DNA from: Neostapfia colusana
Taxonomy: Eukaryota > Streptophyta > Magnoliopsida > Poales > Poaceae
Reading direction: 5' to 3'
Length of the DNA: 64,000 nucleotides
NCBI GenBank assembly: GCA_030760725.1
Contig: JASWHV010000004.1
Coordinates: 55,085,136-55,149,135, forward strand
The notes under the pieces were generated by a model. The model was not told the origin of the DNA. It saw nothing but the letters and a program-made list of their open reading frames with translations, and made no database searches. Shown here one piece after another: positions 51,688 to 62,638 of the stretch (position 1 is its first letter; each line of letters starts with the position of its first letter). The position numbers and the translations under genes were made by a program.

Positions 51688-52990
51688 TGACCAAGCTTGC
51701 CACAGTTGTGGCAGGTGTCGTCTCGTGTCGGCTTGTGGTTGCCGACGGTGCCGCCCTGGGCGCCTCCGCGGGCGCCACCCTCGGTACGTCCGCGTGCCCC
51801 GGCCTGGGTACCTCCGCGCCCCTTGCGCGACTTGCCGCGCTTGCGGCCGCCTGTCGAGGAAGAGGACTCCCCCTTCTTCCTGTCACCCTGGCCAGCCTCC
51901 CACTGCTCGCGAGTGAGATGAAGCTTCCCGCCAATGGTGATAGGCCCCGAGAGAGGTTGTGGTTCGTCGCTGTCGACGACCTTGAGGCGACCTATCGCCT
52001 CTTCGATCGACATCGTGGAGAGGTCCAGCAGAGACTCGAGCGAGCGATCTGCTTGTACTTCTCGGGGATGCACCGAAGGAGCTTTTCGACAGCTCTCTCT
52101 TCGTTGTAGGTGTCATCGCCGAACTGCACCAACTTTTGCAACAAAGTGTTGAGACGGAGAGCAAAGTCATCAACGTCCTCACCTGGTTTAAAGGCCAGGT
52201 TCTCCAACTCCTTGCGAAGCGCCTGCAGTGTGGACTTGCGGGCGCGGTCGCTGCCGATGCGTGCCGCAGCGATGGCATCCCATGCCTCCTTAGCAGTCCG
52301 CTTCTTGGAAAGCGAGAACTGCATCTCGGGCAGGACTGCAGCAATGAGGGCATCCAACGCCCGTCGATCCTCGTAGTAGTCGACGTCGCCGTACTGAACT
52401 GCTTCCCACATGTGTCGCACCTGGAGCCGTACCCTCATCACCGTGGCCCACTCGACGTAGTTGGTCTTGCTGAGTGTAGGCCACCCACCGCCGGGACCGA
52501 AGTCCCTGACAATGGCCTGGACCCCATGGTGTCCATGGTACCTGTCCGGGGAGGGAGAACCGCGCCGCCTGTAATGGCCGCGTTCTCCGTCGACCCAGCC
52601 GCCGCCGCTGGGAGCGCCACCTGCGCGTCCGCGCCCGTCTGGGCTGCGGCTGTCGCGCCCATGGGGGCGCGCGGCTGCTCGCTGCACCTCTTGTATTCGC
52701 GCCGCCTCCCTCACCGGCCTGAGCTCATTGTCGACGCCGCCGTCGATAGAGCTGCTAGAGCTACTACCGCGCAGAGCCTCCAGCTCCGCTGCCGCCGCAC
52801 GCGCTACAGCCGCAGCCGCCGCTGCTTCCACTTCCTCCCTTGCTGCTGCCAGTTCTGCCGCCGCCAACCTTGCTGCCATTGCCACCGTAGCTGCAGTCTC
52901 CTCCGCCGCTCGCTCACGCTCCTCTGCCGCGGCGACCTCCGTCTGCCGCGCGCTCGAGGCGACCGAGCGCTGAGACTGTCCGTCGGACAT
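51600..52990 (-). pseudogene. Copia D gag
   Basis: It begins MSDGQSQRSVASSARQTEVA (ATG at 52990) with a long Ala/Glu-rich helical N-terminus, followed by an Arg/Gly-rich part. The copia capsid (LSKTNYVEWATVMRVRLQVR, RALDALIAAVLPEMQFSLSK, AKEAWDAIAAARIGSDRARK) follows, then ESLLDLSTMSIEEAIGRL in a second frame (shift near 52040). A CCHC knuckle CHNCGKLGHWARECR is at about 51715-51670. A second shift near 51620 separates it from protease. Confidence 0.88.
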
Positions 52991-53167
52991 GGCGCACTAG
53001 TGGGGAAGGGTTGTTGTGTGTGAAAGACAAGCTGCTGCTCATCTGTGCAGGAGAGGAATGAGCTGGAACAGTGGTGTTCCTGCTGCCGGTTGCAGACGGA
53101 GAGAGGTGCGGGAAGGGGATGAGCAGGAGATGTTTAAGCTGCAGGATAGAACGGCTCTGATACCAGA

Positions 53168-53550
53168 TGTTAGTAGTTGAATTCTCACTCTCATTGGAAG
53201 AGAGGATGACACTAGGAGTTGGGGCAATTTTCTTGTCTATTTCTCACACAATGCCATGCCAACCCAAAGGGTTGAGGCTACATATTTATAGCTGCCATAG
53301 CAGCCAAGCATATGCCACAAAGATGCTTAGATGCTGTCCTAATATGCTGTCCTTGGCTGACACTAAGATGCTGTCCTAGTGTCCTTAATATGCTGTCCTA
53401 GTGTCCTTAGATGCTGTCCTAATTGGGGCCACAAAGACCAAAGGACTAGAGTACAACAAGGACCAAGAACTAAAGTGCAACAAACTAAAGGACTAGGGTA
53501 CAAGGGACTAGGGGACCAAAGACCAAAGGACTACAAGACTTATTCCAGCA
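53168..53550 (-). repeat. Copia D 5' LTR
   Basis: 383 bases, followed leftwards by PBS TGGTATCAGAGCC (about 53153-53165). It has one more 'ctgtcctagtgtcctta' word than the 3' LTR (53380-53410), pointing to slippage between short repeats. Confidence 0.9.
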
Positions 53551-53555
53551 ACCTC

Positions 53556-54003
53556 ACCCCCTCCGCAGGGGTGAGCTCCGAAGGCGCCACGTGCCGTGCT
53601 GCCCACCCCGACGCGGTAAGCAGCAGGAGTAAAGGCACACCATGCCCTGTCCGATCAAGGCATTCAAGACCCGCGCCTACCCAAGACGCGGAGACGCGGC
53701 GCACGCCCCTGTCAGGTGGCACAGTGACCAGTCGCGTCACAGTAAAGACAAGCACACCATGTCAGAAATTGTTGACCATTAAATAAAGCGATAAGACATC
53801 CCCTGCCGCCCCTACCATCATCAACCACTACGCCTACCTTGCGGCTCAGGCAGGATGGCAGGTCGACGACCAAGAAGCCATCGCCAGAGACAACTACCAG
53901 CATTCACTGCAAGATATGGTACATGGCAGGAAATCTACGCGGGGCCACCTGTCGGGCCTCGGGGCCCACCTTGTAAGCCGCCCAAGCCTTGAAGTATAAA
54001 AGG
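53556..54003 (+). repeat. Gypsy-like LTR E, second part with TATA box
   Basis: This resumes the fourth 113-base unit after the copia D target duplication ('ccccctccgcaggggtgagc', CACGTG at 53588-53593). It then runs through GC-rich U3 sequence to a TATA box TATAAAAG at 53995-54002, where copia F begins. R, U5 and the internal region are missing. Confidence 0.7.
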
Positions 54004-55596
54004 TCACCACTTTCTGCTTGCAGGACTGCCATGAAACGGGGTTGTTTCCAAGACAAAACAGCACCCCGCTTGTGCTCTTGCCTCCACGTCTCCCGCATAG
54101 TCACTATACGAGTACCCAATAAGCTCCACGTCTCCTCCTCTTGCATAGAAGACTCCATAGTTGATTGTGCCCGCTATGTAGCGTACAATGCGTTTGACTG
54201 CAGCAAAGTGTTCCTCCTTGGGCTCCTCCAGAAACCGACTCACAAACCCGACCGAGTAGGCGAGATCGGGACGTGTGTTCACCAAGTACCGTAGCCCTCC
54301 AACCAAGCTCCTATAGTCCGTTGCATGCACCAACGGGCTATCACTTATCTTGTAAAGCTTGAGACCTTCCTCCATAGGGAATGCACAGGGGTTGCATCCT
54401 TCCAGGCCAGCTTTAGTGGGTTTCGAAGCGTAGGCCGCCTGCCCAACGCTTATCCCTGCATCAGTCTGCCGCACCTCCAAGCCAAGATAATGTGACAAGA
54501 GACCCAAGTCGCTCATCTTGAACCTCTTCATCATCTCCCCTTTGAACTTCTTGAGATCGCCTCCTCCTGTGATCACAAGATCGTCGACGTACACGCCGAC
54601 GATGAGCTTCTCATCTTCAGCTCCACGGAAATAAATCTCGTGCTCGCTCGTACTTTTCTGGAAACCAAGAGATAGCAAGCTATTGTTGAGCTTGGCATTC
54701 CAGGCCATGGGCGCCTGACGAAGTCCATATAAAACCTTCTTGAGTCGATACACCTTGTGTTCGGCTCCGTCGATGATGAAGCCAACGGGTTGGGAGACGT
54801 ACACCTCATCCATCAAGTCGTCATTCAGGAAGGCGCTCTTCACGTCCATGTGGTGTACCTCCCACCCCTTGTGCGCAGCAACTGCAAGGAGCAAACGAAC
54901 AGATTCGAGACAAGCTACAGGAGCAAATACCTCGTCAAAATATATTACTTGCCGTTGGACATAGCCTTTTGCCACCAATCGAGCCTTGTGCTTCACCACC
55001 TCCCCATGCTCGTCCTTCTTTGAATACCCATTTGAGGCCAATGGGCTTGTGTCCTGCAGGAAGATCAACAAGTTACCAAGTCTTGTTTTCTTCTATGGAC
55101 TCCATCTCCTCGAGCATGGCCCGTCTCCAGCACGGATGTTCCTCAGCATTGACGAAGGACGTGGGCTCCTCCGCGGTGGTGAACATGAGCTCCCCCTCCT
55201 CCAAGCTTGGTGGGCGCTCAGCCTGACCAGGAGGGGTGAGGGTTCCAAGCACGTTGTGCATCGTGCGGAACCGTAGTTTTGCACCGTCGTCGTAGTAGGC
55301 GTCAACGACGTTGCTGCCGGGGTCCGACAGCTGTGTGGCGAAGCAGATGGGCCGTGGAGGATTCCGGGGCGTGACGAAGGTGCTGGAATCTTCAAGTACG
55401 AAATCCCCCACTGCTGCTGACCCCGTGTAGGACTGTCCCAGCCCTGATTTGCGCTGGACAGTCCCTGCAGGGGCCCTTGGGGCGACGCTGCAAGTGTTGG
55501 ACTCTCTCCAGCAGGTCTGGAGGCTGGCGTAGGAACTCCTAGGGTCTGAACAGACCCTTCTGTGCCCCTCCTGGGCACTGCTGGGGTGCTGTTCAA
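54004..55596 (-). pseudogene. Copia F RT/RNase H fragment (Tork-like)
   Basis: The minus strand reads a Pro-rich integrase-RT linker (55596-55100), EEHPCWRRAMLEEMESIEEN, a shift near 55070, then KHKARLVAKGYVQRQVIYFD, HHMDVKSAFLNDDLMDEVYV, LKKVLYGLRQAPMAWNAKLN, VGVYVDDLVITGG (about 54585), FKMSDLGLLSHYLGLEV and RNase H GYSYSDYAGDV up to about 54055. RT from 55071 down to 54004 is open. RNase H is cut by LTR E at 54003 and the 5' side by the LTR of copia G at 55597. It differs clearly from D but has the same motif set. Confidence 0.88.
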
Positions 55597-55746
55597 ATTA
55601 GAGGGGGAAAGATAATTCCATTAATCAGCCAAGAGGTACATATATATGGGTACAAAACTTAAGGGCCAAGGAACCCTAACATGGGGAGCCAAGGAGCCTA
55701 ATACAAAAGGACTAAACTGCCCCTATAGTACCCTAATACAAGTGCA
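55597..55746 (-). repeat. 3' LTR of copia G (P-type)
   Basis: The minus strand starts TTAGACTGCACTTGTATTAG after a pure G-run (plus-strand C-run 55753-55769) and carries the 'ggcccttaagttttgtaccc...atatatatgtacc' block. It matches the LTRs at 7118-7474 in type. It does not match the LTR at the other end of this element (58235-58401). Confidence 0.75.
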
Positions 55747-55769
55747 GTCTAACCCCCCCCCCCCCCCCC

Positions 55770-58197
55770 GCAGTCCCAACATCTAGCCACGGCAGATGTT
55801 GAGACTGGACCCAAACTCGGTGAACACCGTCGAAGGGAGTCCTTTCGTGAAGATGTCGGCGAACTGCGACGACGTCGGAACGTGCAGGACTCGCACCTCC
55901 CTGAGAGCCATCCTCTCATGAACAAAGTTGCGCAGCAAGTGGCGTCAGGGACGCCGGGGCCACGTAAGGCACAACAGGTGGCGTGGAAGACGCCAAAGTC
56001 GTGCGTGGTGCAGCGGGTGGGTAACCTGCAAGAGGTAACCGACAAGGTCGCTGTACAGGAGCGGCCTCGGGGTCAGTAGAGAAGAGGGAATCCAACTCAG
56101 AGACGGAGTCAGAAGATGGGGTGGAAAAGGGAAAGGAAGACTCGTCGAAGACGACGTGTCGGGAGATCATGATACGACGAGTGGTGGGGTCAAGGCACCT
56201 GTACCCCTTATGGTCAGGGGAGTACCCAAGGAAAACACACTGAGTCGAGCGAGGCGCAAGCTTATGGGGAGCTGTGGCAGAGAGGTTCGGGTAGCAAGCG
56301 CACCCGAAGACTCGAAGATGGTTGTAAAGAGGATGGGTGTCGAACAAAGCGAAATGAGAGGCGGGAGCACTAATCGCCTTAGTAGGAAGGCGATTAATGA
56401 GGTAGCTGGCAGTGTGAAGTGCCTCCGCCCAGTAGCGAGCAGGGGTAGAAGCCTGAAACATCAGGGAGCGCATGACATCGTTGGTGGTCCGAATCATGCG
56501 CTCAGCCTTGCCATTCTGGGGGGGGAAGTGTACGGGCATGACATGCGCAACTGAACACCGTGAGAAAGCAGAAAGTCACGGAACGTAGAGTTGTCAAACT
56601 CACGCCCGTTGTCCCACTGGACCGCACGAATCGTGCGCCCAAACTGGATGGACACCCAAGCGAAGAAGTGAGAAAAAGTACCGAAAGTATCAGACTTCTG
56701 TCGCAAGGAAAATGTCCACGAATAGTGCGAAAAATCATCCACGACCACCAAGTAATACTTGCATCCAGAAACACTAAGAACAGGTGAAGTCCAAAGATCA
56801 CAGTGAATCAAATCAAAGATGTGCTCAACACGAGTGACAGAGTGCGGAAAAGGAAGTCGAACATGGTGACCCAACTGACAAGCATGGCAAAGAGACTCAT
56901 GGGTACTCCGAGTACACAAAATCACTGAACTACCAGACAACTTCGACATAGTATCAACACCGGGGTGGCCAAGCCGACGATGTCAAATGGTCAAAGAAGC
57001 TGTCGTAGTCAGGGCAAGAGGCGGAGCGGAAGCAGGAAGATGCATCGTGTACAGGGGACCCGTACTATCACAGCGAAAAAGGATGCGTCGAGTTGTAAGA
57101 TCCTTCACAGTTACACCATAAGGATCAAACTAAAGGGAAACATGGTTGTCAGTAGTAAAACAACAAACGGAAAGAAGGTGCTAAATGATGTCAGGAGCAA
57201 CAAGAACATCACGTAGCTGAAACGAATCCGGCGAACCCGAGTCACCTACTGAGGTGACTGGAAGAGTCGACCCATTTCCAACAACGATAGATGAAGGATC
57301 AGAGGGACGAGAAGGGCGGGTAGAGGAGAGGATACCTACGTCAGGGGTGGTGTGGTACGAGGCACCGGAGTCCACCACCCAGTCAGGGCCAGACGGCGTG
57401 AGACCCCGCAGGTAGACCGACGGTGTAGAATGGGTCGCGAGTCGCGACATGCCCCGGCGGTGGCGGCGCCGGGAAGGAAGACAACACGCTCAGACTCTCG
57501 ACGGTGGTGCCAACAGAGTAGGCAACAGCCGATCCAGGGTAGGCAACAGAGTAGGCGGCGCTGTCGTGGGGGGCTGCAGGACCGGCGGCCCAAGGGGCGG
57601 CTGCAGCTGCTGCGGGCCAGGCAGCGGCGCCGTCGTGGGGCACTGCAGAGGCAATGGCGGCGGGCCAGGCGGCACCGTTGCCTCGAGGTGTGGCAGCGTT
57701 GGGGGCTGCAGGAGCGCCGGCGGCGCATGGTGGCAGCGGCGCGGTCCCTGCGGTGGCCCAGGGCAGCGGCGCGGCGGTGGCCCAGGGCGGCTGCGAGGCG
57801 GCGCTAGCTGCGGTTGGCAAGGGTCCAGCGGCTGCACCGCCGGGCGCCTGCCAGTCAGGCCCAAATCTGGTCGGTACGGGCGTAGATCCGGCGGTGGCGC
57901 CCCAGGGCGCGGAGGCCCAGGGAACAGCGGCGCGGGCTGGGGGTGCGCCGGCGGCAGAGACGGCGGCCCCATTAGGTAGTGCGGCGGCGTGGCCGGGCTG
58001 CGCACCGGCGGTGGCAATACCAGCAGGCGGCGCAGCAGCGCAAGCGCGCAGCTCCGCAGCGGCAGCGGCGGCGGCTCTGGCGGCCGGCGCGCCGGCGAGG
58101 CCGGCGGCAGCGGAGGCACGCGGGGCGCTAGCAGCGGCGGCGGTGCAGGGCCACTGCGTCGGCGGCGGCGGCTGGGCCTGGGTCATTAGGGTTAGGG
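55770..58197 (-). pseudogene. Copia G: gag-like Ala-rich leader, protease, integrase, then deletion to the RNase H tail
   Basis: From the right: an Ala/Pro-rich frame (58186-57450) without capsid motifs, ending SFPAPPPPGHVATR, the same end as in copia P. Then protease WVVDSGASYHTTPDVGIL (about 57395-57340), LLFRCDSTGPLYT-like pre-integrase, ACQLGHHVRLPFP, HCDLWTSPVLSVSGCKYYLV, WDNGREFDN and QNGKAERMIRTTNDV (about 56500). After the linker the sequence jumps at about 55926 to the RNase H tail (FVHERMALREVRV, QFADIFTKGLPS). RT and most of RNase H are deleted. Stops include CAG-to-TAG at about 57182. Confidence 0.82.
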
Positions 58198-58234
58198 TTA
58201 GGCCCTAATCCTAATTAGTTCCTAGTTGATACCA

Positions 58235-58401
58235 TATTAGAGTAGCAATTGTGGTTGTATTAGATGATCAGAATAATGAGGTACAGGGATGATTATATAG
58301 AGGGATTAGGTGAGGGAAAAAGACTAAACTACCTCTAACCCTAATCCCTCACTAATGACTAATATGCTCCTGTGACACACACATAATTACAGTGTCTAAC
58401 A
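58235..58401 (-). repeat. 5' LTR of copia G (A-type)
   Basis: 167 bases, minus strand TGTTAGACACTGTAATTATG to GCTACTCTAATA, followed by PBS TGGTATCAACTAGG (58221-58234). It matches copia A LTRs (38007-38174) in sequence and length, including 'ccctctatataatca'. It abuts the RNase H of copia H. Confidence 0.82.
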
Positions 58402-58776
58402 AAGATCGATCTCCACGTGCTTCGTGCGCTGATGAGCACCGGGTTGGCGGAGAGGTAGATGGCGCTGACGTTGTTGCAGTAGACCAACGTACTCCGGGCG
58501 AGGGGGGAGTGGAGCTCCTAAAGCAGCGGCTGAAGCCAGGAGGACTCGGCCACGCCGTTGGCCATGACGCGGTACTCCGCCTCGACACTCGAGCGGGACA
58601 CCACATGCTGCCGCTTCGAGGACCAGGAGACGAGGTTGCCGCCCAGGAAGACGGCGTAGCCGGAGGTGGACCGGCGGGTGTCCGGGCAACCCGCCCAATC
58701 AACGTCGGTGTAGACGACCAGCTCAGAGGCAGAGTCGCGCTGTAGAAGAAGGTTGTAGTCCTGGGTGCGACGCAGG
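58402..58776 (-). pseudogene. Copia H RNase H, distal part
   Basis: The minus strand reads LVVYTDVDWAGCPDTRRSTS, GYAVFLGGNLVSWSSKRQHV, SRSSVEAEYRVMANGVAESS and WLQPLL followed by a stop (CAG to TAG), then the pieces around 'SAIYLSANPV'. It ends at 58402 where copia G begins, so the end of RNase H and the 3' LTR of H are not present here. Confidence 0.82.
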
Positions 58777-59854
58777 TAGGGATGAAAACGGTCAGAAACG
58801 GTCGGAAAATTAGTTAAATCATTTTCATTTTCATATATAATTTTCAAAAACAGAGTCGGAATCGGTACCATCGGAAACGGATATGATATCGGAAATTTCG
58901 GAAATATCGGAAACGGATATATCGGACCGGAAATCTATCGATATCGGAACGGTTACGATTTGTTCTTCTGGAAACAACACCCTAACTTCACTCTAGTAAC
59001 CATATCAAAATAATAATAAGTAATGCAAGTAAAATATAATCATTTATGGCATGCACCCTCATCCATATGTAGCACATACAATAAAGTTCACTAAAAATAA
59101 AATACTGTGTCATACATCCATATCACGACCACAAATATAATTAAAAATAATATTAACCACCTAGCTCCTCACTTTCATCCATCACATATGGATCACTTTC
59201 TACGTCCTCATCCTTCAAGAACAAAACAAAAGGATAAACAAAACAGCGGGCAGAGGGCCTTTGGACTTCGGGCAGAGGGCAGAGCACTAGAGCAGAGGCC
59301 AGCGGGCAGAGGCCTGGCGGCTGGCGCTGGCGGTGGTCCCGGTGGAGCGTGGAGGCGGGCAGAGGCTTGGCACCGGAGCTGGAGGCGTCAGGCGGGCACG
59401 CGGCTGACGGTGGGCGATGGCGGCCTGGCGCAGGCGCAGCCGCGCAGATGGACTCGCGGGCGGGGGCGGCGGTGACTAGAGCGGGACTGCGACTGCAGGA
59501 GGCGGGCAGGCGGCTGGCAGAGACTAGACTGGAGGCTGGAGCGGCTGGGGCGCGCAGGGCGAGAGCTAGGCCTGACCTAGGCGCGCTGGCTGCTGGGTTG
59601 GGCTGTATATGGGCCAAGCTAATTGGGCAGAGTCGGAAATTAATCGGAAATTGTTCGGAAATTTCCGAACAAATTCGAAATTCTGACAATTCGGTCGGAA
59701 ATCTGGCCAAATCATTTCCGTTCCGATTTCCGAATTTTAATTTCTGATTTTCGACCTACTTCCGAAAATTACCGACTAAAACGGAAAACGGTTCAGAAAC
59801 TTTCGGAAACGGTTTCGGATGATTCGGAAAATTATCATCCGTTTTTCACCCCTA
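58777..59854. mobile_element. Ac/Ds-like hAT element, 1078 bp
   Basis: The left end is TAGGGATGAAAACGG and the right end, read inwards, is TAGGGGTGAAAAACGG, close to Ac termini. The flanks are GACGCAGG (58769-58776) and CACGCAGG (59855-59862), seven of eight bases alike. The subterminal 250 bases on each side are packed with 'cggaaacgg' and 'atatcgg' words, like the AAACGG sites bound by Ac transposase (recalled). The centre (59255-59590) is GC-rich and unlike the flanks, with no transposase. It splits RNase H of copia H. Confidence 0.85.
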
Positions 59855-59862
59855 CACGCAGG

Positions 59863-62056
59863 TACCGAAGGATCCGCTTCACCGCCGTGAGATGCGGCTA
59901 CCGCGGATCATGCATGTGGAGACACACCTGCTGAACCGCGTAGGAGATGTCCAGCCTGGTGAAGGTGAGGTACTGCAGGGCACCTGCAAGACTCCTGTAA
60001 GAGGTGGGGTCGGCGACCGGGGCGCCGTCGGCCGAAGACACCTTCGCCTGGGTGTCCACAGGAGTGGAGCACGGCTTGCAATAAGCCATGCCCGCTCGCT
60101 CGAGGATATCCAGGCAGTACTGGCGCTGGTGGAGAAACAGGGCGCCCGGGCGGTGCTCGACCGCAACGCCCAGGAAGTGGTGGAGCTGGCCGAGATCCTT
60201 CATCGGGAACTCGCGCTGCAGGGTGGAGATCGTGCGCTGAAGAAGAGTCGGGCTGCACGCCGTGAGGACAATATCGTCCACGTACAGGAGGAGGTAGACA
60301 GTGTCATCCTCACGCCTGAAGACAAAGAGCGAAGTGTCCGACTTGGCCTCGACGAAGCCGATCGGGACTAGGAAGGAGGCGAACCGGCTGTACCAAGCCC
60401 GAGGCGCCTGCTCAGCCCGTACAGGGACTTGTTCAGCCAGCAGACCATGTCTGGACGGGCTGAATCAACGAACCCTATCGGTTGACTGCAGTACACCGTC
60501 TCCGTCAACGTTCCGTGGAGGAAGGCGTTCTTGACGTCCAGCTGGTGGACAGGCCAAGAACGCGACAGAGCCAGCGACAGAACGGTGTGAACCGTCGCCG
60601 GCTTCACCACCGGGCTGAAGGTCTCGTCGTAATCGACGCCAGGACGCTGCGTGAAACCACGAAGAACCCACCGTGCCTTGTACCTCTCAAGAGACCCATC
60701 CGCCTTCCTCTTATGCGTGAACACCCACTTGCCCGTGACAACATTGCCACGACCAGGACGGGGAACCAGGTCCCAGGTCCGATTGGCTAGCAGGGCCGCA
60801 TACTCTTCTTCCATAGCCCGACGCCAGTGAGGGTCGGCGAGGGCGCTACGGACAGAAGAGGAGATAGGCGAGATGGGTGACGAGGTAGGCGGCGGGGAGG
60901 TTGAGGACGATAGAACGACCCCGGAGAAGCGCTCCACCGGTCGAAGAACGCCGGTGACCCGTTGAGTCACCATCGGGTGAACGTGACGAGGGTCCCGGTA
61001 GAGCAGCGGAGGGTGGTACACCAGATCCTCAGGACGGGAAGAGGACGGATCACCAACCCGTGCTCGTCGCTGATAGATGAGAACGGGGTCGGCATACCGC
61101 GGTCCAAGGGCCGCGGGTGGTGCGGCTGACGATGTCGAGGACGCCGTCATGGACGTCGGGGCCGCGCGAGGCGCGACGGACGACGTCGAGGACGCCATCG
61201 GGGACACCGGGGCTGCACGTGACACGACAGGCGATGTCGGGGCCACGCGTGGTGCGGCTGACGATGTCGGGGACGTCGCGGCCGCACGTGGCACGGCGAG
61301 CGACGTCGAGGACGCCGGGGCCGCGCGTGGCGCGGCGGGTGACGTCGGGGACGCCGGGGCCGCGCGTGGCATGGCAGGTGACGTCGGGGACGCCGAGGCC
61401 GCGCGTGGCGCAGCGAACGACCTCGAGGCTATCGGAGGAACGGCCAGTGGCGGCAAGAACGCCGGAGCCGCGAGAGGCACGACAGGTGGTGTCTGAGACA
61501 CCGTGGTCGTGTCCGGCGCAGCTAGAGGAAGACCTGCAGAAGGTAAAAAAACAAGGTCGCTGGACAAGAGCGGCCTCAGGGTCAGTGGAAAAAAGAGAAT
61601 CCAACTCGGAGACCGAGTCAAAGGAGGACCCAGCGAAAGGGAAGAAGGACTCGTCGAACACGACGTGTCGGGAGACCAAGATACGGCGAGTGGTAAGGTC
61701 GAGACACCGGTACCCCTTATGATCGGGGGAGTACCCAAGGAAGACACAACGAGTCGAACTAGGCGCGAGCTTATGAGGGGCGGTGACAGAGAGATTGGGT
61801 AGCATGCGCACCTGAAAACTCGAAGGTGGTCGTAAAGAGGGGTGGTGCCAAAGAGAGCGAAGTGAGGGGTGGGAGCAATAATCGCCTTAGTAGGAAGGCG
61901 ATTAATGAGGAAGGTAGCGGTGTGAAGGGCCTCCGCCCAGTAGCGAGCAGGAGTGGAAGCCTGAAACATCAGAGCGCGCATGACATCGTTGGTGGTACGA
62001 ATCATGCGCTCGACCTTGCCATTCTGGTGGGAAGTGTAAGGGCAAGAGATGCGCAA
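59863..62056 (-). pseudogene. Copia H RT and integrase C-terminus
   Basis: The minus strand from 62056 reads QNGKVERMIRTTNDVMRALM, ARYWAEALHTATFLINRLPT and LSRHVVFDES-like integrase end. A Pro/Ala/Ser linker made of 'RAAPASPTSPA' repeats (61440-61080) follows, then ADPHWRRAMEEEYAALLANR, GVDYDETFSPVVKPATVHTV and LDVKNAFLHGTLTETVYCSQ. One base is missing at about 60411, and RT goes on in the next frame with YVDDIVLTACSP (about 60275) and HQRQYCLDILERAGM. A CGG-to-TAG-type stop follows HDPR at about 59898. At 562 codons, 60368-62056 is the longest open copia stretch in the window. Confidence 0.88.
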
Positions 62057-62638
62057 CTAAACCCCATGAGAAAGCAAAAAATTCACGATTTTTTAATCGC
62101 GAATTTGACCACTCAAAAACGAAACCAAAAAATTCTTTTGGGGATTTTTTGGGCTGCTGTGACGAAACGCGGAGTTATCAAACTCGCGTCCGTTATCGCA
62201 CTGGACAGCTCTGACCGTGCACCCAAACTGGGTGGAAACCCAATCGAAGAAGTGAGAAAGACTAGCGAATGTATCGGACTTCTGTCGCAAGGGAAAAGTC
62301 CACGAGTAGTGCGAAAAATCATCAACAATCACCAAATAATATTTATAGCCAGAAACACTGAGAACAGGTGAGGTCCACATATCACAGTGAATCAGATCAA
62401 AATGGCGCTCCACATGGGTGACAGAATGTGGAAAAGGAAGCTGAACATGGCAACCCAACTAACAAGCATGACATAAAGACTCATGAGAACCCCTAGTACA
62501 CGAAATCACTTAACTACTGGACAGCTTCGACATAACATCAATACCGGGGTGGCCAAGCCGACGATGCCAAGTAGTCGAAGGAGCTGTCTTATCCAGGCAA
62601 AAAGGCGAGGACGAAGCGGAAGCAGAAAGTCGCATCGT
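62057..62638 (-). pseudogene. Copia H integrase N-terminus with an 80-bp insertion
   Basis: The minus strand reads the pre-integrase end, HVQLPFPHSVTHVERHFDLI, HCDMWTSPVLSVSGYKYYLV and QCDNGREFDNSAFRH, the core integrase with two of its acidic residues. After FRH, about 80 bases unlike any sister copy (about 62084-62163) interrupt the frame before LLSHG-type sequence resumes. A stop follows at about 62056. Confidence 0.8.

Larger units (their letters stand above)
47873..53550 (-). mobile_element. Copia D, structurally complete, 5678 bp
   Basis: LTRs at 47873-48252 and 53168-53550 (TGTTAGTAGTTGAATTC to ATTCCAGCA on the plus strand) are flanked by ACCTC (47868-47872, 53551-53555). A PBS (TGGTATCAGAGCC) adjoins the right LTR and a purine tract adjoins the left, so the element reads leftwards. 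All domains are present in order gag, protease, integrase, RT, RNase H, but with several shifts and stops. The LTRs differ mainly by the number of 'gatgctgtccta' words. It is inserted in the fourth repeat unit of LTR E. Confidence 0.93.

Noticed and set aside
57654..58208. Plus-strand Ala/Gly-rich frame of 184 codons
   Set aside because: It mirrors the GC-rich gag-like leader of copia G on the other strand; GC-rich repeats give long frames in all phases.
59349..59747. hAT transposase gene
   Set aside because: Neither strand shows a BED zinc finger or hAT dimerisation motif in the Ac-like element.
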